Source of the DNA: Haladaptatus pallidirubidus
GTDB lineage: Archaea > Halobacteriota > Halobacteria > Halobacteriales > Haladaptataceae
DNA length: 64,000 nt
Reading direction: 5' to 3'
NCBI RefSeq assembly: GCF_020700235.1
Contig: NZ_CP085305.1
Coordinates: 62,001 to 126,000, forward strand
Shown: one piece after another, positions 43,492-51,961 of the stretch
Layout of the letters: each line of letters starts with the position of its first letter
Position numbering within the stretch: position 1 is the first letter of the stretch
Made by a program: the position numbers and the translations under genes
Notes under the pieces: generated by a model
What the model saw: the letters and a program-made list of their open reading frames with translations, nothing else
What the model was told of the DNA's origin: nothing
The model's database searches: none

Positions 43492-44172
43492 TTAGGCAGT
43501 TGTCGTGGTTGTGTTCCAGCGACCGTAGCCGTGTTGTTTAGCCTGCTGCTGTTTGCGCATGAACTCCTGGCGTTTGCTGAACTGCATGTCTGGTACGCGA
43601 GCGTAGCCGCGGCGAATCAATTCCGTGTTCACCATGGTGTTGCCGATGTAAACATATGCTTGCAGATGGCCGTTCTCTGTTGCACTCACTAAGGGATCAG
43701 AGACGACTGTCACAAGTTGCTGATTGAATTGTGAGTTTGCATCGCGGATAGCCTGCTGTTGAGTCGTACCATCCTCGGGAACGTTCACGCCGATCAACTT
43801 GACAATTTGGATAGTTTCACCGTGCTTGATCTTGAGCGTCGTCGGATCGATGATCTTGAGTATACGCGCTTGGAAGCGCTCGCTGTCCTCAGGGGTACCA
43901 ATGTCTGCTGTTGTCGATTGCCGCAGAGATGTCGTCTGTGTCCGTGTTTCCGACCGAGTTTCCGTCGTCGTTGTGGTTGCCCTAGTCGCTTCTGTCGGTG
44001 TGGTTGTCGTGCTAGCGACTGGGGCCGTCTGTGAGTGTGTCTCTGTCGCTATGCTCGTCGGAGTCGTCGTTGTCGTTGAAGTCTCGTCACTGCCACCGAG
44101 GCCGAGCCCACCGAAACAGCCGGCGAGGATGATGAGTAGGGTAAGGCCGAGAAAGGGGAGGGCGCGATGCAT
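43492..44172 (-). CDS. Lipoprotein with a degenerate thermonuclease-like domain
   Basis: This 226-residue protein starts MHRALPFLGLTLLIILAGC, a lipoprotein signal with Cys19. A Thr-rich linker (30-90) follows, and a domain (100-220) with the order of a staphylococcal-nuclease fold (ARILKIIDPTTLKIKHG, VKLIGVNVPEDG, AYVYIGNTMVNTELIRRGYA). Key nuclease residues seem replaced: DGDT has become DPTT (109-112), the Arg of the RLxxVDTPE motif is Lys125 with Asn130 for Asp, and the second catalytic Arg is His or Leu near 169. It may bind nucleic acid or another ligand without cutting. The longer frame upstream (to 44562) is not needed. Confidence 0.75.
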   Translation of the reverse strand: MHRALPFLGLTLLIILAGCFGGLGLGGSDETSTTTTTPTSIATETHSQTAPVASTTTTPTEATRATTTTTETRSETRTQTTSLRQSTTADIGTPEDSERFQARILKIIDPTTLKIKHGETIQIVKLIGVNVPEDGTTQQQAIRDANSQFNQQLVTVVSDPLVSATENGHLQAYVYIGNTMVNTELIRRGYARVPDMQFSKRQEFMRKQQQAKQHGYGRWNTTTTTA

Positions 44173-44224
44173 ACTAGTGGTGGTTGCTGTATTTATTTTA
44201 ACGTTGTGACTGCCGGATGATGCT

Positions 44225-44337
44225 CGATAGCGAGCGACAGGAAATGCGCCGAACGCTCGAAAGTAGTCAAACATCTTGAGAGGTACAGTTGCGGCGATTG
44301 CGGCGGATCGCTCCGCGTCGAGGAGGCCACCGAATGA
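44225..44337 (+). pseudogene. C-terminal remnant of a SprT-like gene
   Basis: Two frames give RATGNAPNAR, then VVKHLERYSCGDCGGSLRVE and a TGA at 44335. The CGDCGGSLRVE tail matches the end of the SprT-like remnant at 198-644. The stop overlaps the start of the next gene (ATGA), as in that copy. The protease domain is absent. Confidence 0.55.
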
Positions 44338-44615
44338 GGCACGAATACCGCTGTCCGCGCTGTCAGCGGCTTGTTGGGATGATGACGGCGGCTGGCCCGT
44401 CGCGGGTCTACCTAAGTCCGTGCGGGTATCGGGTCGCCACTCCCGACGAAGTGCTTGAAATGGGCGATCTGCACCCACCACGCCCTGATGTGTGGGCAAC
44501 GGAATTTCTCGCCAAATCTGATGGCCACCCCACTGACGGTATCGGCCTTCCCATTCTTTCATTCGGACGTTTTCAAACGGTACAGATGCTAGCGCAAACT
44601 AACATATTATATTAA
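44334..44615 (+). CDS. Small zinc-ribbon-like protein, paralogue
   Basis: This 93-residue protein, MRHEYRCPRCQRLVGMMTAA, keeps the CxxC pair and the LSPCGYRVATPDEVLEMGDL and HPPRPDVWATEF segments of the protein at 641-880. After about residue 65 the sequence differs from that copy. The expected tail DNA (GGCTCTCC followed by CATT) occurs 1.3 kb further on, beyond the kinase gene. The C-terminus here may therefore be a replacement created by an insertion. Confidence 0.55.
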   Translation: MRHEYRCPRCQRLVGMMTAAGPSRVYLSPCGYRVATPDEVLEMGDLHPPRPDVWATEFLAKSDGHPTDGIGLPILSFGRFQTVQMLAQTNILY

Positions 44616-44631
44616 TATTCATGTCTTCACT

Positions 44632-45630
44632 TCAGAGAAGGTTGGCCAATGCCTGTCGATGTCGAGTCTCGGCAGTGTTGCGTTCACTTCCTGTATACCA
44701 CTGAGTCATCCACTGCATCGCAGGTAGACGTGTCCCTAACAAATACACATCTCGCTGCTTTTCTAACCGAGTTGGCCATGTCGAATTACGGGTATACCCG
44801 TCTTGGAGTCCGTTCCGGATTCGAGTGCGAAATTCTGAATCGTGTGATCCGTAATTACAGAGGAGCTGTTCCGTTTTGACGAGATCGTATTCCGGTGGTG
44901 CTGCGATTGCACTTTCCCAATCAAGGACAGTTCGGATGCGGCCCGTTTCCGGTTCGATAAGGAAATTTCCAAGTCGATAGTCATTATGCGCAAATTTAGC
45001 TTGAAAATTCCCAGCGAGACTCTTGATTGAGTTGGTGAGTGTTCTTCGAAGTTCCGGCACAAGATCGGCAAATGGCTCTTCGTTCTCAAGAGAAGCGAGT
45101 GGATGTTCTACGAGCGTGGAGAAATACTCTGGCCAACCTCGGTCGTTTTCTTTGACTGAAAGCATATCTCTGTCAGCGATTATCGTTCCAAAATGAGAAA
45201 ATTTCCAACTTTGATGTAACTCTGCGAGATGTTGACCAGCTGTATGTGCGAGATGGTATTGAATGTCTGATGAGAGAGTGGTCATATTTCCTTCGTAGTT
45301 TTCACCATCGCAGTACTCCATGAGAAAGAACGGTGTTTCGTCGATAGTGCTCCCGGTTCCAAATATTTGTGGAACCGGGATATCAGTGGCCGAAGCGATT
45401 TGAGTGAGTATCTGTGGCTCTTGTCGGAAAATATCTGGATCTGTCGTAGTACAGTATTTTAGAATGACGGGAAATTCGTCGCGATCGATTTGCTGCGGGA
45501 CTTGTTCGTCAGCAGTAATTTGGAGGATATATATCTGATTAAGGCCTTGATCGACAGCGTCTACTGCTGTAACAGTCCACTGGGGATAGACTCCATGTAC
45601 GAGTTCGGTGATCGTTGTCTGTGAGAGCAT
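44632..45630 (-). CDS. APH-type phosphotransferase
   Basis: This 332-residue protein kinase-like enzyme shows the APH/choline kinase signatures FAHNDYRLGNFLIEP (catalytic HND) and IRTVLDWESAIAAPPEYDLV (metal-binding Asp), with an N-terminal ATP-binding lobe and FFLMEYCDGENYE as hinge. The family phosphorylates small molecules such as aminoglycosides, choline, fructosamine or homoserine; the substrate cannot be deduced. It lies between two halves of a segment that is contiguous near 0.9 kb, so it appears to have been inserted there. Confidence 0.85.
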   Translation of the reverse strand: MLSQTTITELVHGVYPQWTVTAVDAVDQGLNQIYILQITADEQVPQQIDRDEFPVILKYCTTTDPDIFRQEPQILTQIASATDIPVPQIFGTGSTIDETPFFLMEYCDGENYEGNMTTLSSDIQYHLAHTAGQHLAELHQSWKFSHFGTIIADRDMLSVKENDRGWPEYFSTLVEHPLASLENEEPFADLVPELRRTLTNSIKSLAGNFQAKFAHNDYRLGNFLIEPETGRIRTVLDWESAIAAPPEYDLVKTEQLLCNYGSHDSEFRTRIRNGLQDGYTRNSTWPTRLEKQRDVYLLGTRLPAMQWMTQWYTGSERNTAETRHRQALANLL

Positions 45631-45801
45631 ATCTGTGTTTTTGCACTCCAGTAACTATCCCAGACACCTAGATCTGTATAAAGGTGAGTTTCCTTGAGAC
45701 GATCTGTCCGCACCGATCGGAAGTAATAATTTTGACTATTCTGTTCCCTGTATCATTGCTTCCGCCTTGGCTGGCAACTGCTTACGGCGAGTCCTCCCGA
45801 G

Positions 45802-45870
45802 ATGCCCCTGTTCGATACGCTCGACAGTGAGCTTGCAATCGTCTTGGAGGACACACATGCCAACGAGATC
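45802..45870 (+). pseudogene. N-terminal fragment of the MLRETALFD family, copy 3
   Basis: The frame reads MPLFDTLDSELAIVLEDTHA and then loses similarity. The upstream bases (GGCTGGCAACTG) match those before copies 1 and 2. The palindromic site present in those copies is not recognisable here. Confidence 0.45.
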
Positions 45871-45954
45871 TACGGTTGGTACCAACCAGCGAAGATCCAT
45901 TATACAATATCCATGATAACCGTGTAATTCATTGCTGAATCTCACTGACTCCTG

Positions 45955-46115
45955 CTGACGCTTTCGGCTCTCCTTCACTCTTTCATTTGTTCGTTTCTGG
46001 TTGGTACAGGTACTAACATAGGCTAGTATACTATACTAGCCAACATGGTTCTGCTGAAGCTCTTAGAGCGTGACTAGAATGGTGTGCTAAATAAAGAGGC
46101 TGAATGCAGCAGAGC
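45955..46115. repeat. Duplicated block with a perfect 21-bp palindrome
   Basis: The palindrome at 46021-46041 has 10-base arms, GGCTAGTATA, around a central C. It and the 70 bases after it match 903-990. The 60 bases before it match the end of the zinc-ribbon gene near 845-900. An ATG at 46045 opens MVLLKLLERD, then a stop. The block seems to be the far part of the duplicated segment that begins at 44225. Confidence 0.6.
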
Positions 46116-46413
46116 GGGATCTACAGATGATGTAGCTAACAGTGGGTACGTATCCAGTGCTGATAGAACGGCCATGCTGAACCCTGGTCGCATTACTTGT
46201 ATTTCATCCCGATTAAACTCCAACAGTACTTTTCCCTGTCGCATCATCGCACGTCCTCACGGTTCCTTGCTAAACTCATCCTGCTGACCATCTGCCGCAC
46301 GCATAGCGATCACTGCGTGCAGGTGGAATTATTAGTTAGCCTGTCGAAACCTGATCGGTGGTTACACATGACACGCACCGATCCACGGATCGTATCCCGC
46401 CGGTGGTGCCAGA
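46116..46413. other. Gap without a clear gene
   Basis: An open frame at 46084-46287 continues from the duplicated block and is not protein-like. No other signal was recognised before the gene at 46414. Confidence 0.35.
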
Positions 46414-46803
46414 ATGACTGATCTCATCCTCTACGTTGACCAATCATCGGTGCATGATGGGAAACTGGACGAGCTCAAGCCGGACATGGCAGAGCTGGCC
46501 GACTTCGTCGAAGCCAACGAGCCAGACATCCTGTCGTACGACGTCTACTCCAGCAGCGATGGGGAACAAATGACGGTCGTCCACATGCACGACGATCCAG
46601 CAACGCTGGAATATCACATGGACGTTGCTGGCCCCAAATTCTCCCCGATCGGTGAGTTCATCGAGCTCGAATCGATTGACGTGTATGGTGACCCTGGTGA
46701 GGAAATTGTCCAGCGGTTACGTGAGAAGGCGACGACCTTGGGAACCGGACGTGTTTCGATACACGACTTCCACGAGGGATTCGACCACGTCACGGCAGAC
46801 TGA
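46414..46803 (+). CDS. Small alpha/beta protein, ABM-like
   Basis: This 129-residue acidic protein begins MTDLILYVDQSSVHDGKLDE and has YDVYSSSDGEQMTVVHMHDD followed by PATLEYHMDVAGPKFSPIGE, the order of a ferredoxin-like alpha/beta dimer such as ABM-domain monooxygenases. It lacks a clear catalytic signature. The gene is intact and typical of haloarchaea, and has no obvious operon partner. Confidence 0.7.
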   Translation: MTDLILYVDQSSVHDGKLDELKPDMAELADFVEANEPDILSYDVYSSSDGEQMTVVHMHDDPATLEYHMDVAGPKFSPIGEFIELESIDVYGDPGEEIVQRLREKATTLGTGRVSIHDFHEGFDHVTAD

Positions 46804-46939
46804 ATTCGTTGAGGAAGTATTCAGCAGCCGACTGGTGGACGAGCGATCCTCCTTCGGCGGGGATCGAGTCGAGTCATGATCGGTGTTCGACTGTGGAAAC
46901 GTACCGTTGGGACACAAATGAGAATGAGCGCGGCGCAGT

Positions 46940-47233
46940 TCAAACAGTCAGCTTGATGTCCTGGTTCATGCGGAAAAGGTTCGCGGGATCCCACTCGTTC
47001 TTGAGATCGACCAACCGTTCATACCGCTCGCCGTAAGCTGTCCGGACTCTGTCTTCCTCGTCGTCGAGGTAGTTCACGTAGACGCCGTCAGCAGCATAGG
47101 GACTCATGGCCTCGTGGAACTCTCGGGCCCACGAGATGAGTTCGTCATCCCGTCCGGGATCCGTCCATTTGGGTGCTACCGTAAACGAAAACGCCGCATC
47201 TCTATGCGGGAAGGCGGTCGCGGATGGATCCAC
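46940..47233 (-). pseudogene. C-terminal BBE-domain fragment of a FAD-linked oxidase
   Basis: The 97 residues end YVNYLDDEEDRVRTAYGERY and LVDLKNEWDPANLFRMNQDI, the hallmark of the berberine-bridge-enzyme (BBE) domain at the end of FAD-binding-4 oxidases of about 460 residues. The FAD domain is absent. The 5' end at about 47233 coincides with a junction to the Thr-rich tail of the fused ATPase gene, which runs over it in another frame (to 47176). Confidence 0.75.
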
Positions 47234-48339
47234 CGTGTTGGCACTGTTGTTGCTTGAGTTGCCGTGCTGGTCGTCTGGGTTGCTGTTGTCGTGCGGGTCG
47301 TACTGGTCGTTACCGGCGCTGTAGTCGTTGCTGGGGATTCTGTCTGTGGCTGTGGCCCGGTGGTTGTGGTTGTAGTGTCGTCGCTACTGTCACCGAAGCC
47401 AAGCCCAAGCGACCGGGCTTTCGAGAGCATGGTCGGCAACGCACTGTCCTGGTGGGCGACATAGTCGAACTCGTCAATGAAGAGATTGCAGGGAATGCAG
47501 TCGATCTCCCGCATTTCGGCGCGTGCCCGAACGTGCGACCACAAACGACGGATAATCGCCATACTCACCATCTGTTTCAATTCGTCGCGTTCTGGTCCCA
47601 TCCGCACGACGAGGATTTTGCGCTCTTCGATGATATCGGCGAGGTCGAGCAGGGTGAACTCGTAGTCGAGGCGGGCGGTTGCCCGAACCATCGTCTTCGT
47701 AATTCCGTCCATGCGCGGCCCCCAATACTCGTCGATCCCGATCATCTTCGTGAGGTCTTCGACCAGATTTTCGACTGCCGTATCAAACATCGGGTCGGCA
47801 GAACCAACCCCCGAATCGAGGATATTCAGCCCCACAGTAGCAGTCCAATTTCCCCCCGGCTCTAACCAGACGAGAGCATCGTTCTCGATGCGATGTTCAG
47901 GCAGAATGTCGATGAGCTTTGGGCTGTCGTCGCCCTTTGGCTTGATAAAGACGACCGGGAAGTCTGCCTCAACTTGCGACCGAATCATATTGTCCATCAG
48001 TGTGGACTTGCCGTAGCCGGTCGGTCCCAACAGCACCGTGTGCTTGAGCAAATCCTCCTGCTCGATGCCTGCATGTCGCCCGCGACGAGTGCCAACCCCA
48101 ACGAACAATGGCTGCTCCGGATTCGTCCGTGGCCCCTCCATCATGCTTCGTGAGAGCGGGCCCGCGAACAGTTCATCCTGCTCGTCATCGCGAGCGATCA
48201 TCGGTTGACCCTCGACCATCTCTACGTCGTCCTGCTGGTACTCATACAACCACTCGTCGCTGTCCTCGCTTTCGTCGTCAGCCTCGGATTGTTGGCCGCC
48301 AAGCGAGAGGGTGTTGCGAATTGCGTCGAACATCACCAC
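47176..48339 (-). pseudogene. VirB4/HerA-like ATPase, C-terminally fused to a Thr-rich segment
   Basis: Residues 80-310 of this 387-residue frame form a P-loop ATPase of conjugation or HerA/VirB4 type, with Walker A LLGPTGYGKST at 103-113 and Walker B NLFIDEFD at 285-292. The normal protein should continue past SKARSLGLG with a further domain. Here it runs straight into GDSSDDTTTTTT and a 50-residue Thr/Ser/Gln tract like the linker of the lipoprotein at 43492-44172. It ends in a frame opposed to the BBE fragment. It is therefore a recombinant gene, open but unlikely to act normally. The upstream neighbour (48333-49520) overlaps it by seven bases and is itself frameshifted. Confidence 0.7.
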
Positions 48340-49520
48340 TCACCGTCCTGCCGGTCCATATCGGGGACGTGTTGGGTTGAATCGGCGGGCGCATCCGTTC
48401 CCGACTGCATCCGATTCCAGTCCAAATCTGGCGCGTGAACATCGTTTTGGGAGGGAATATGCGCCAGCACCGCCAACTCTTGGTCTGTCAACACACTTTG
48501 CGTGACCGTCAACCAACTTCGCGCAGGGCCCGGCTGCTGGCCACGCAACCAGAGATGACGAGTGGACGTGACCTCGATGGCATTCTGCATCGTATCACTT
48601 GATGTGAGGGGTGTCGGGACGAGCGATTGACCATCGGGATGGCTGAATGTCGTCGTGAAGAACTCGACAATAGACTGGGCACGCGTCTCGGCAGCCTTCG
48701 CAGTCGGACCAACCGCAATCACACGCAAACTCGCGTAGAATGCGGATCGGCCCCGCTGATTCTGGATGTCGGTCGCAATGTGGCGGTCGCGTTTGGACTC
48801 CACAACGTGCGGGTTGATCTCGCCGACAAGACGGCCATCTTGCATTGCATCGGCCACCTCGTCGCTCGTGCTGCCAACTTTCCCGCGTCGGAACCTCATA
48901 TCATTGACCGGCTCAAACGTCACTTTCACGATCATGCGCTCGCCATCGTTCGCGATAACTTTCGGCAAGAGCGACGTGTACGGTCCCCAGAGATGGAATC
49001 GACCTTCGATCCTCGACGTCGAAGCGGAAGCAACAGTCCTCTTCGAGATCAAACCGAATTTCAGCAACGTATTCACCGTCGTACATTGTCGGGAACGCGT
49101 CGGCTGGATCGACGTCGTTCACGGTCGGATTTGGATACGTGCCGGAGACGTGGCCGCGAATGCGTTCGGGTTCGGGTGAACTCATCAGCACCCGCACAGA
49201 GTGCTCCTCGTAGAGGAGACTGAAGCTGTAGGTCGGCAGGGTTCCGCGCTTCGGGTCGCGGTAGAGGTCCCGAAAGAGGGTAGTTCCAGTTGGCTCACTT
49301 CAACCAGAATATGGTACTGGTGAATACTCGTGTCCCGCTGTTCGAACTCTCGTGGAAGTTCGTCACGGTAAGTCTCGACCACCTCTTGCAACGCGGGGAT
49401 TGCCTGGACGTCGGAGTCGCTGAGACGGTCGTCTTCGTCTCTTCATCAGTCGAAAATACCCAGTCTGCAATTGTCTTCTTCGGTGTCGATCACCCGATCC
49501 TGAACCGATAGGCGTGTCAT
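48333..49520 (-). pseudogene. Frameshifted conjugation-module protein upstream of VirB4-like gene
   Basis: At least three shifts break a gene of about 390 codons starting near MTRLSVQDRVIDTEEDNCRL (ATG at 49520). Pieces read VVETYRDELPREFEQRDTSI with HQYHILVEVS, then RDLYRDPKRGTLPTYSFSLL with YEEHSVRVLMSSPEPERIRG. The 3' piece (to 48333) reads LWGPYTSLLPKVIANDGERM and NPHVVESKRDRHIATDIQNQ. Proteins of this kind accompany VirB4/HerA-like ATPases in haloarchaeal transfer clusters. The stop overlaps the ATPase start, which supports an original operon. Confidence 0.65.
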
Positions 49521-49887
49521 GACAGATTCACTCATAGATTCGAGTTGCGACTGAGAGTCGATAAAATAGAGCGGTCGGAACGTTAGTATATGCTACTAGC
49601 CGGCGGTGACCGATTACGAGCTCGCAATCTTGATTGTTCCGATCACAATCAGGGGGAAATGATCGGGGAATCGCCGTTCTGAAGAAGGTGAGTAGTTCGA
49701 GCAGACGACACAAGCTTACCGGAGGGCGTGGGGGTGGCTGTTTTCACTTCCGCTTACGATTTTAGGCGGCATGAGGTCGATGTCATCCTGCGCGACATTT
49801 ACATCTCGATACTGGGGTGTTGCCGCGCCGATTACCCTGAGGCGCTACCTGTAAACAGGGAGTAGCTACTGCTCGTACTTCTTATGT
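49521..49887. other. Gap with a palindrome-like site and a decayed frame
   Basis: TTAGTATA-T-GCTACTAG at 49583-49599 is a weak member of the palindrome family. The minus strand near 49720-49770 reads MPPKIVSGSENSHPHAL, akin to a peptide at 21541. No intact gene is seen. Confidence 0.35.
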
Positions 49888-50256
49888 CTAGAGTGAGAGT
49901 AGCGGGAAACTCGTGACGAAGAGTCCAGCTATGAGGTAGATCGCTGGCCCGACTGATCTCCAGAGTGGATCGTCAACCCGGAAGAGATGCGTCAGGATGG
50001 CCCCGATCATCGTGGCGATAATTAACATTCCGCCGAAAACAGCGAGAATTGGAGCGAACACGAGACCGACGAGCAACCCGAGACCCCCAACAGCTTCGAT
50101 GCCACCGGTAACGAATCGGAACCACTCTGGATAGCCGTACCGCTCGAAATCCTTTTTCGCGATGTCAATGCCGATTATCTTCGCGCTGCCCGCACCCACC
50201 ATAATGAGTCCGAGTAGCCCTTGCACGATGGGGATAGCCGTTTCAATTGTGCTCAT
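49888..50256 (-). CDS. DoxX family membrane protein
   Basis: This 122-residue protein has four helices and the DoxX pattern LIMVGAGSAKIIGI with YGYPEWFRFVTGGIEAVGGL. DoxX-type proteins are small quinone- or redox-linked membrane proteins. The gene is divergent from the Bat-type regulator at 50373 across a 116-base gap, which suggests that the regulator controls it. Confidence 0.88.
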   Translation of the reverse strand: MSTIETAIPIVQGLLGLIMVGAGSAKIIGIDIAKKDFERYGYPEWFRFVTGGIEAVGGLGLLVGLVFAPILAVFGGMLIIATMIGAILTHLFRVDDPLWRSVGPAIYLIAGLFVTSFPLLSL

Positions 50257-50372
50257 AGATGTTCTCTACTTGCTACGCTGGGCGAGACCACAGATTCACG
50301 CGTGAATAGATTCACCTTTTTAAACCACCCTACGAGTCTGTTAAGCCACTCACCAGCCAACTCTAGCGTGCT

Positions 50373-50999
50373 ATGCCTCGTGTACGCCTGAAAACCAAGA
50401 TTGGAGCAGACGACGACAATTGGCTGGCTGGCGTCTCGACCGACTTCTCGGATGCCGGGTTCAAGATCCTGGCGAGCACTCCCACAGACGATGGTGTGCT
50501 CGAAATAGTCGAAGTAACAACACCGGACAGGGACACCATCGTTCGCCGGTTCGACGACGCACCGGAGGTGCACTCCTACGAAGTGCTCCATTCCGACGAG
50601 GAGATGGTACTGATCCAGTTGGTATTTCCGATGCCATCATCGTATGAAGCGAGGCGCGCGACGGGGAACCTTCCGCAATTTCCCCTTATCATCCGAGACG
50701 GGTGGTTATCGAGTGAACTAATCGGCTCACAGGAGCAGTTGTCAGAATTCACTACCGAGTTAGCGGCGGCTGACATCCCCTATGAAATCATGTCGTTCAC
50801 TCAATCATACGAGGCGAGCGGACTCCTGACCGAGCGCCAACGGGAATTCATTACTGAAGCGGTTGAACGTGGCTACTACGACAGTCCCCGTGACTGTACG
50901 CTCATCGAGCTTGCAGAAACATTCGGGGTCAATCAATCAGCGGCTAGTGGCATTCTACATCGGGGTGAAGGCCGAATTATCAAGAAGTTCATCTCATAG
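50373..50999 (+). CDS. Bat-type HTH regulator
   Basis: This 208-residue protein ends in the HTH_10 (Bat) domain: LLTERQREFITEAVERGYYD and SPRDCTLIELAETFGVNQSA with SGILHRGEGRII. The N-terminal 130 residues are an alpha/beta sensing region without a recognised ligand. Bat-type regulators are common in haloarchaea and often act on adjacent genes. Here the divergent DoxX gene is the likely target. Confidence 0.88.
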   Translation: MPRVRLKTKIGADDDNWLAGVSTDFSDAGFKILASTPTDDGVLEIVEVTTPDRDTIVRRFDDAPEVHSYEVLHSDEEMVLIQLVFPMPSSYEARRATGNLPQFPLIIRDGWLSSELIGSQEQLSEFTTELAAADIPYEIMSFTQSYEASGLLTERQREFITEAVERGYYDSPRDCTLIELAETFGVNQSAASGILHRGEGRIIKKFIS

Positions 51000-51068
51000 G
51001 CGACTGCAGAGATAGACAAATCGAGGGAGCCGAGAGTGAAGTCAATCTTTAACCATAATAACTTGGCA

Positions 51069-51514
51069 TCAAATGATTTCTCGCCAATCCAAGCGATTGT
51101 ATCTAACCTGGCTGCCTACAGCACCTCCGCGAAATTTCCCACCTTCACGGCCTCGAAACCGGCCTCCGAAGCGCTCACCGTGGCGAACAAGGATTTCCGC
51201 GTCCCCGAGTTCAACGACATCGAAATCCAGATCCATTCTCTTACGCTCCGTTCGCGGAGGTGTTTCGAGATACTCGACGATATTGGCGCTCTCAGACATC
51301 GTGACCCCGGTGTTCTCGTCGATAATAGCTGGCATGATACTTGCCACTAAGACGCTTAACGGCATTGCGCTCGGAATGTACCGCCTCGACAAACCGCGAT
51401 TGGTCGTTGAGATCGTACTCATTGAGGACGCGGACGACGCGCTCACACAACGGACAGGCCTGAAAGCCGATTCAACGTAATCGACGGGTCGTCGGTGATA
51501 CCTGAGTTACTCAT
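51069..51514 (-). pseudogene. Frameshifted glutaredoxin-like protein
   Basis: From the ATG at 51514 the frame reads MSNSGITDDPSITLNRL, then shifts by one base to ACPLCERVVRVLNEYDLNDQ and SRFVEAVHSERNAVKRLSGK. It shifts again to MPAIIDENTGVTMSESANIV followed by EYLETPPRTERKR. CPLC is the active-site motif, and the rest is the GST N-terminal/glutaredoxin fold. Two indels make it a pseudogene. The tail beyond ERKR differs from usual glutaredoxins and may be foreign. Confidence 0.65.
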
Positions 51515-51652
51515 GGATATCTCAGTACACAATTAGGGCAAGAGACAGGTGAGCGCTTTGTTGCCACCAGCTTACATAGGTGATCGTGAACCTAGAGATC
51601 GAGGATATTTGATTGTCACAATCGTCAGTGGTAGCCACTACAATTGCCAACC

Positions 51653-51937
51653 TTACGTTGTTTCAAGCGACCCATGAAGCACTTTTGCAGCGACTAAGAC
51701 CGGATCCCAAACGGGGCTAAACGGCGGGGCATATGAGAGGTCTAATCGCTCCAATTCCGATATTGTCTGGCCAGTATCTAATGCAGTGGCAAGCGTATCG
51801 GTGTGGATTGCAGCGCGGTCAGTACCGACGATACTGCCACCGAGCAGCTGGTGTATCCTTCTATCGACTGTTAACGTGACAGTTGTCTCCGCGGCACTTG
51901 GGTAATATCCGGATAGCGATGACGCAGTGATAGTCTG
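51653..51937 (-). pseudogene. C-terminal fragment of a pyridine nucleotide-disulfide oxidoreductase
   Basis: The frame reads GYYPSAAETTVTLTVDRRIH, then GGSIVGTDRAAIHTDTLATA and ends LSYAPPFSPVWDPVLVAAKV. This is the dimerisation domain of CoA-disulfide reductase or NADH-oxidase type flavoproteins. The FAD- and NADH-binding parts are absent. It lies close to the glutaredoxin relic, so a thiol-redox gene pair may once have stood here. Confidence 0.6.
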
Positions 51938-51944
51938 ATTTTTG

Positions 51945-51961
51945 TTAGTATATTATTCTAA
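51945..51961. promoter_or_regulatory. Palindrome-family site TTAGTATA-T-TATTCTAA
   Basis: One mismatch from the perfect 17-bp palindrome at 907. It lies just upstream (in minus-strand terms) of the remaining oxidoreductase fragment, and no intact gene follows within 300 bases on either strand. Confidence 0.45.

Noticed and set aside
44040..44160. Repeats of GTCGTC/GTTGTC in the lipoprotein linker
   Set aside because: Low-complexity Thr codons of a linker region, not a genetic element.
48627..49223. Plus-strand frame of 198 codons opposite the frameshifted transfer gene
   Set aside because: No protein-like pattern. The minus-strand pieces, joined across shifts, give a coherent conserved protein.
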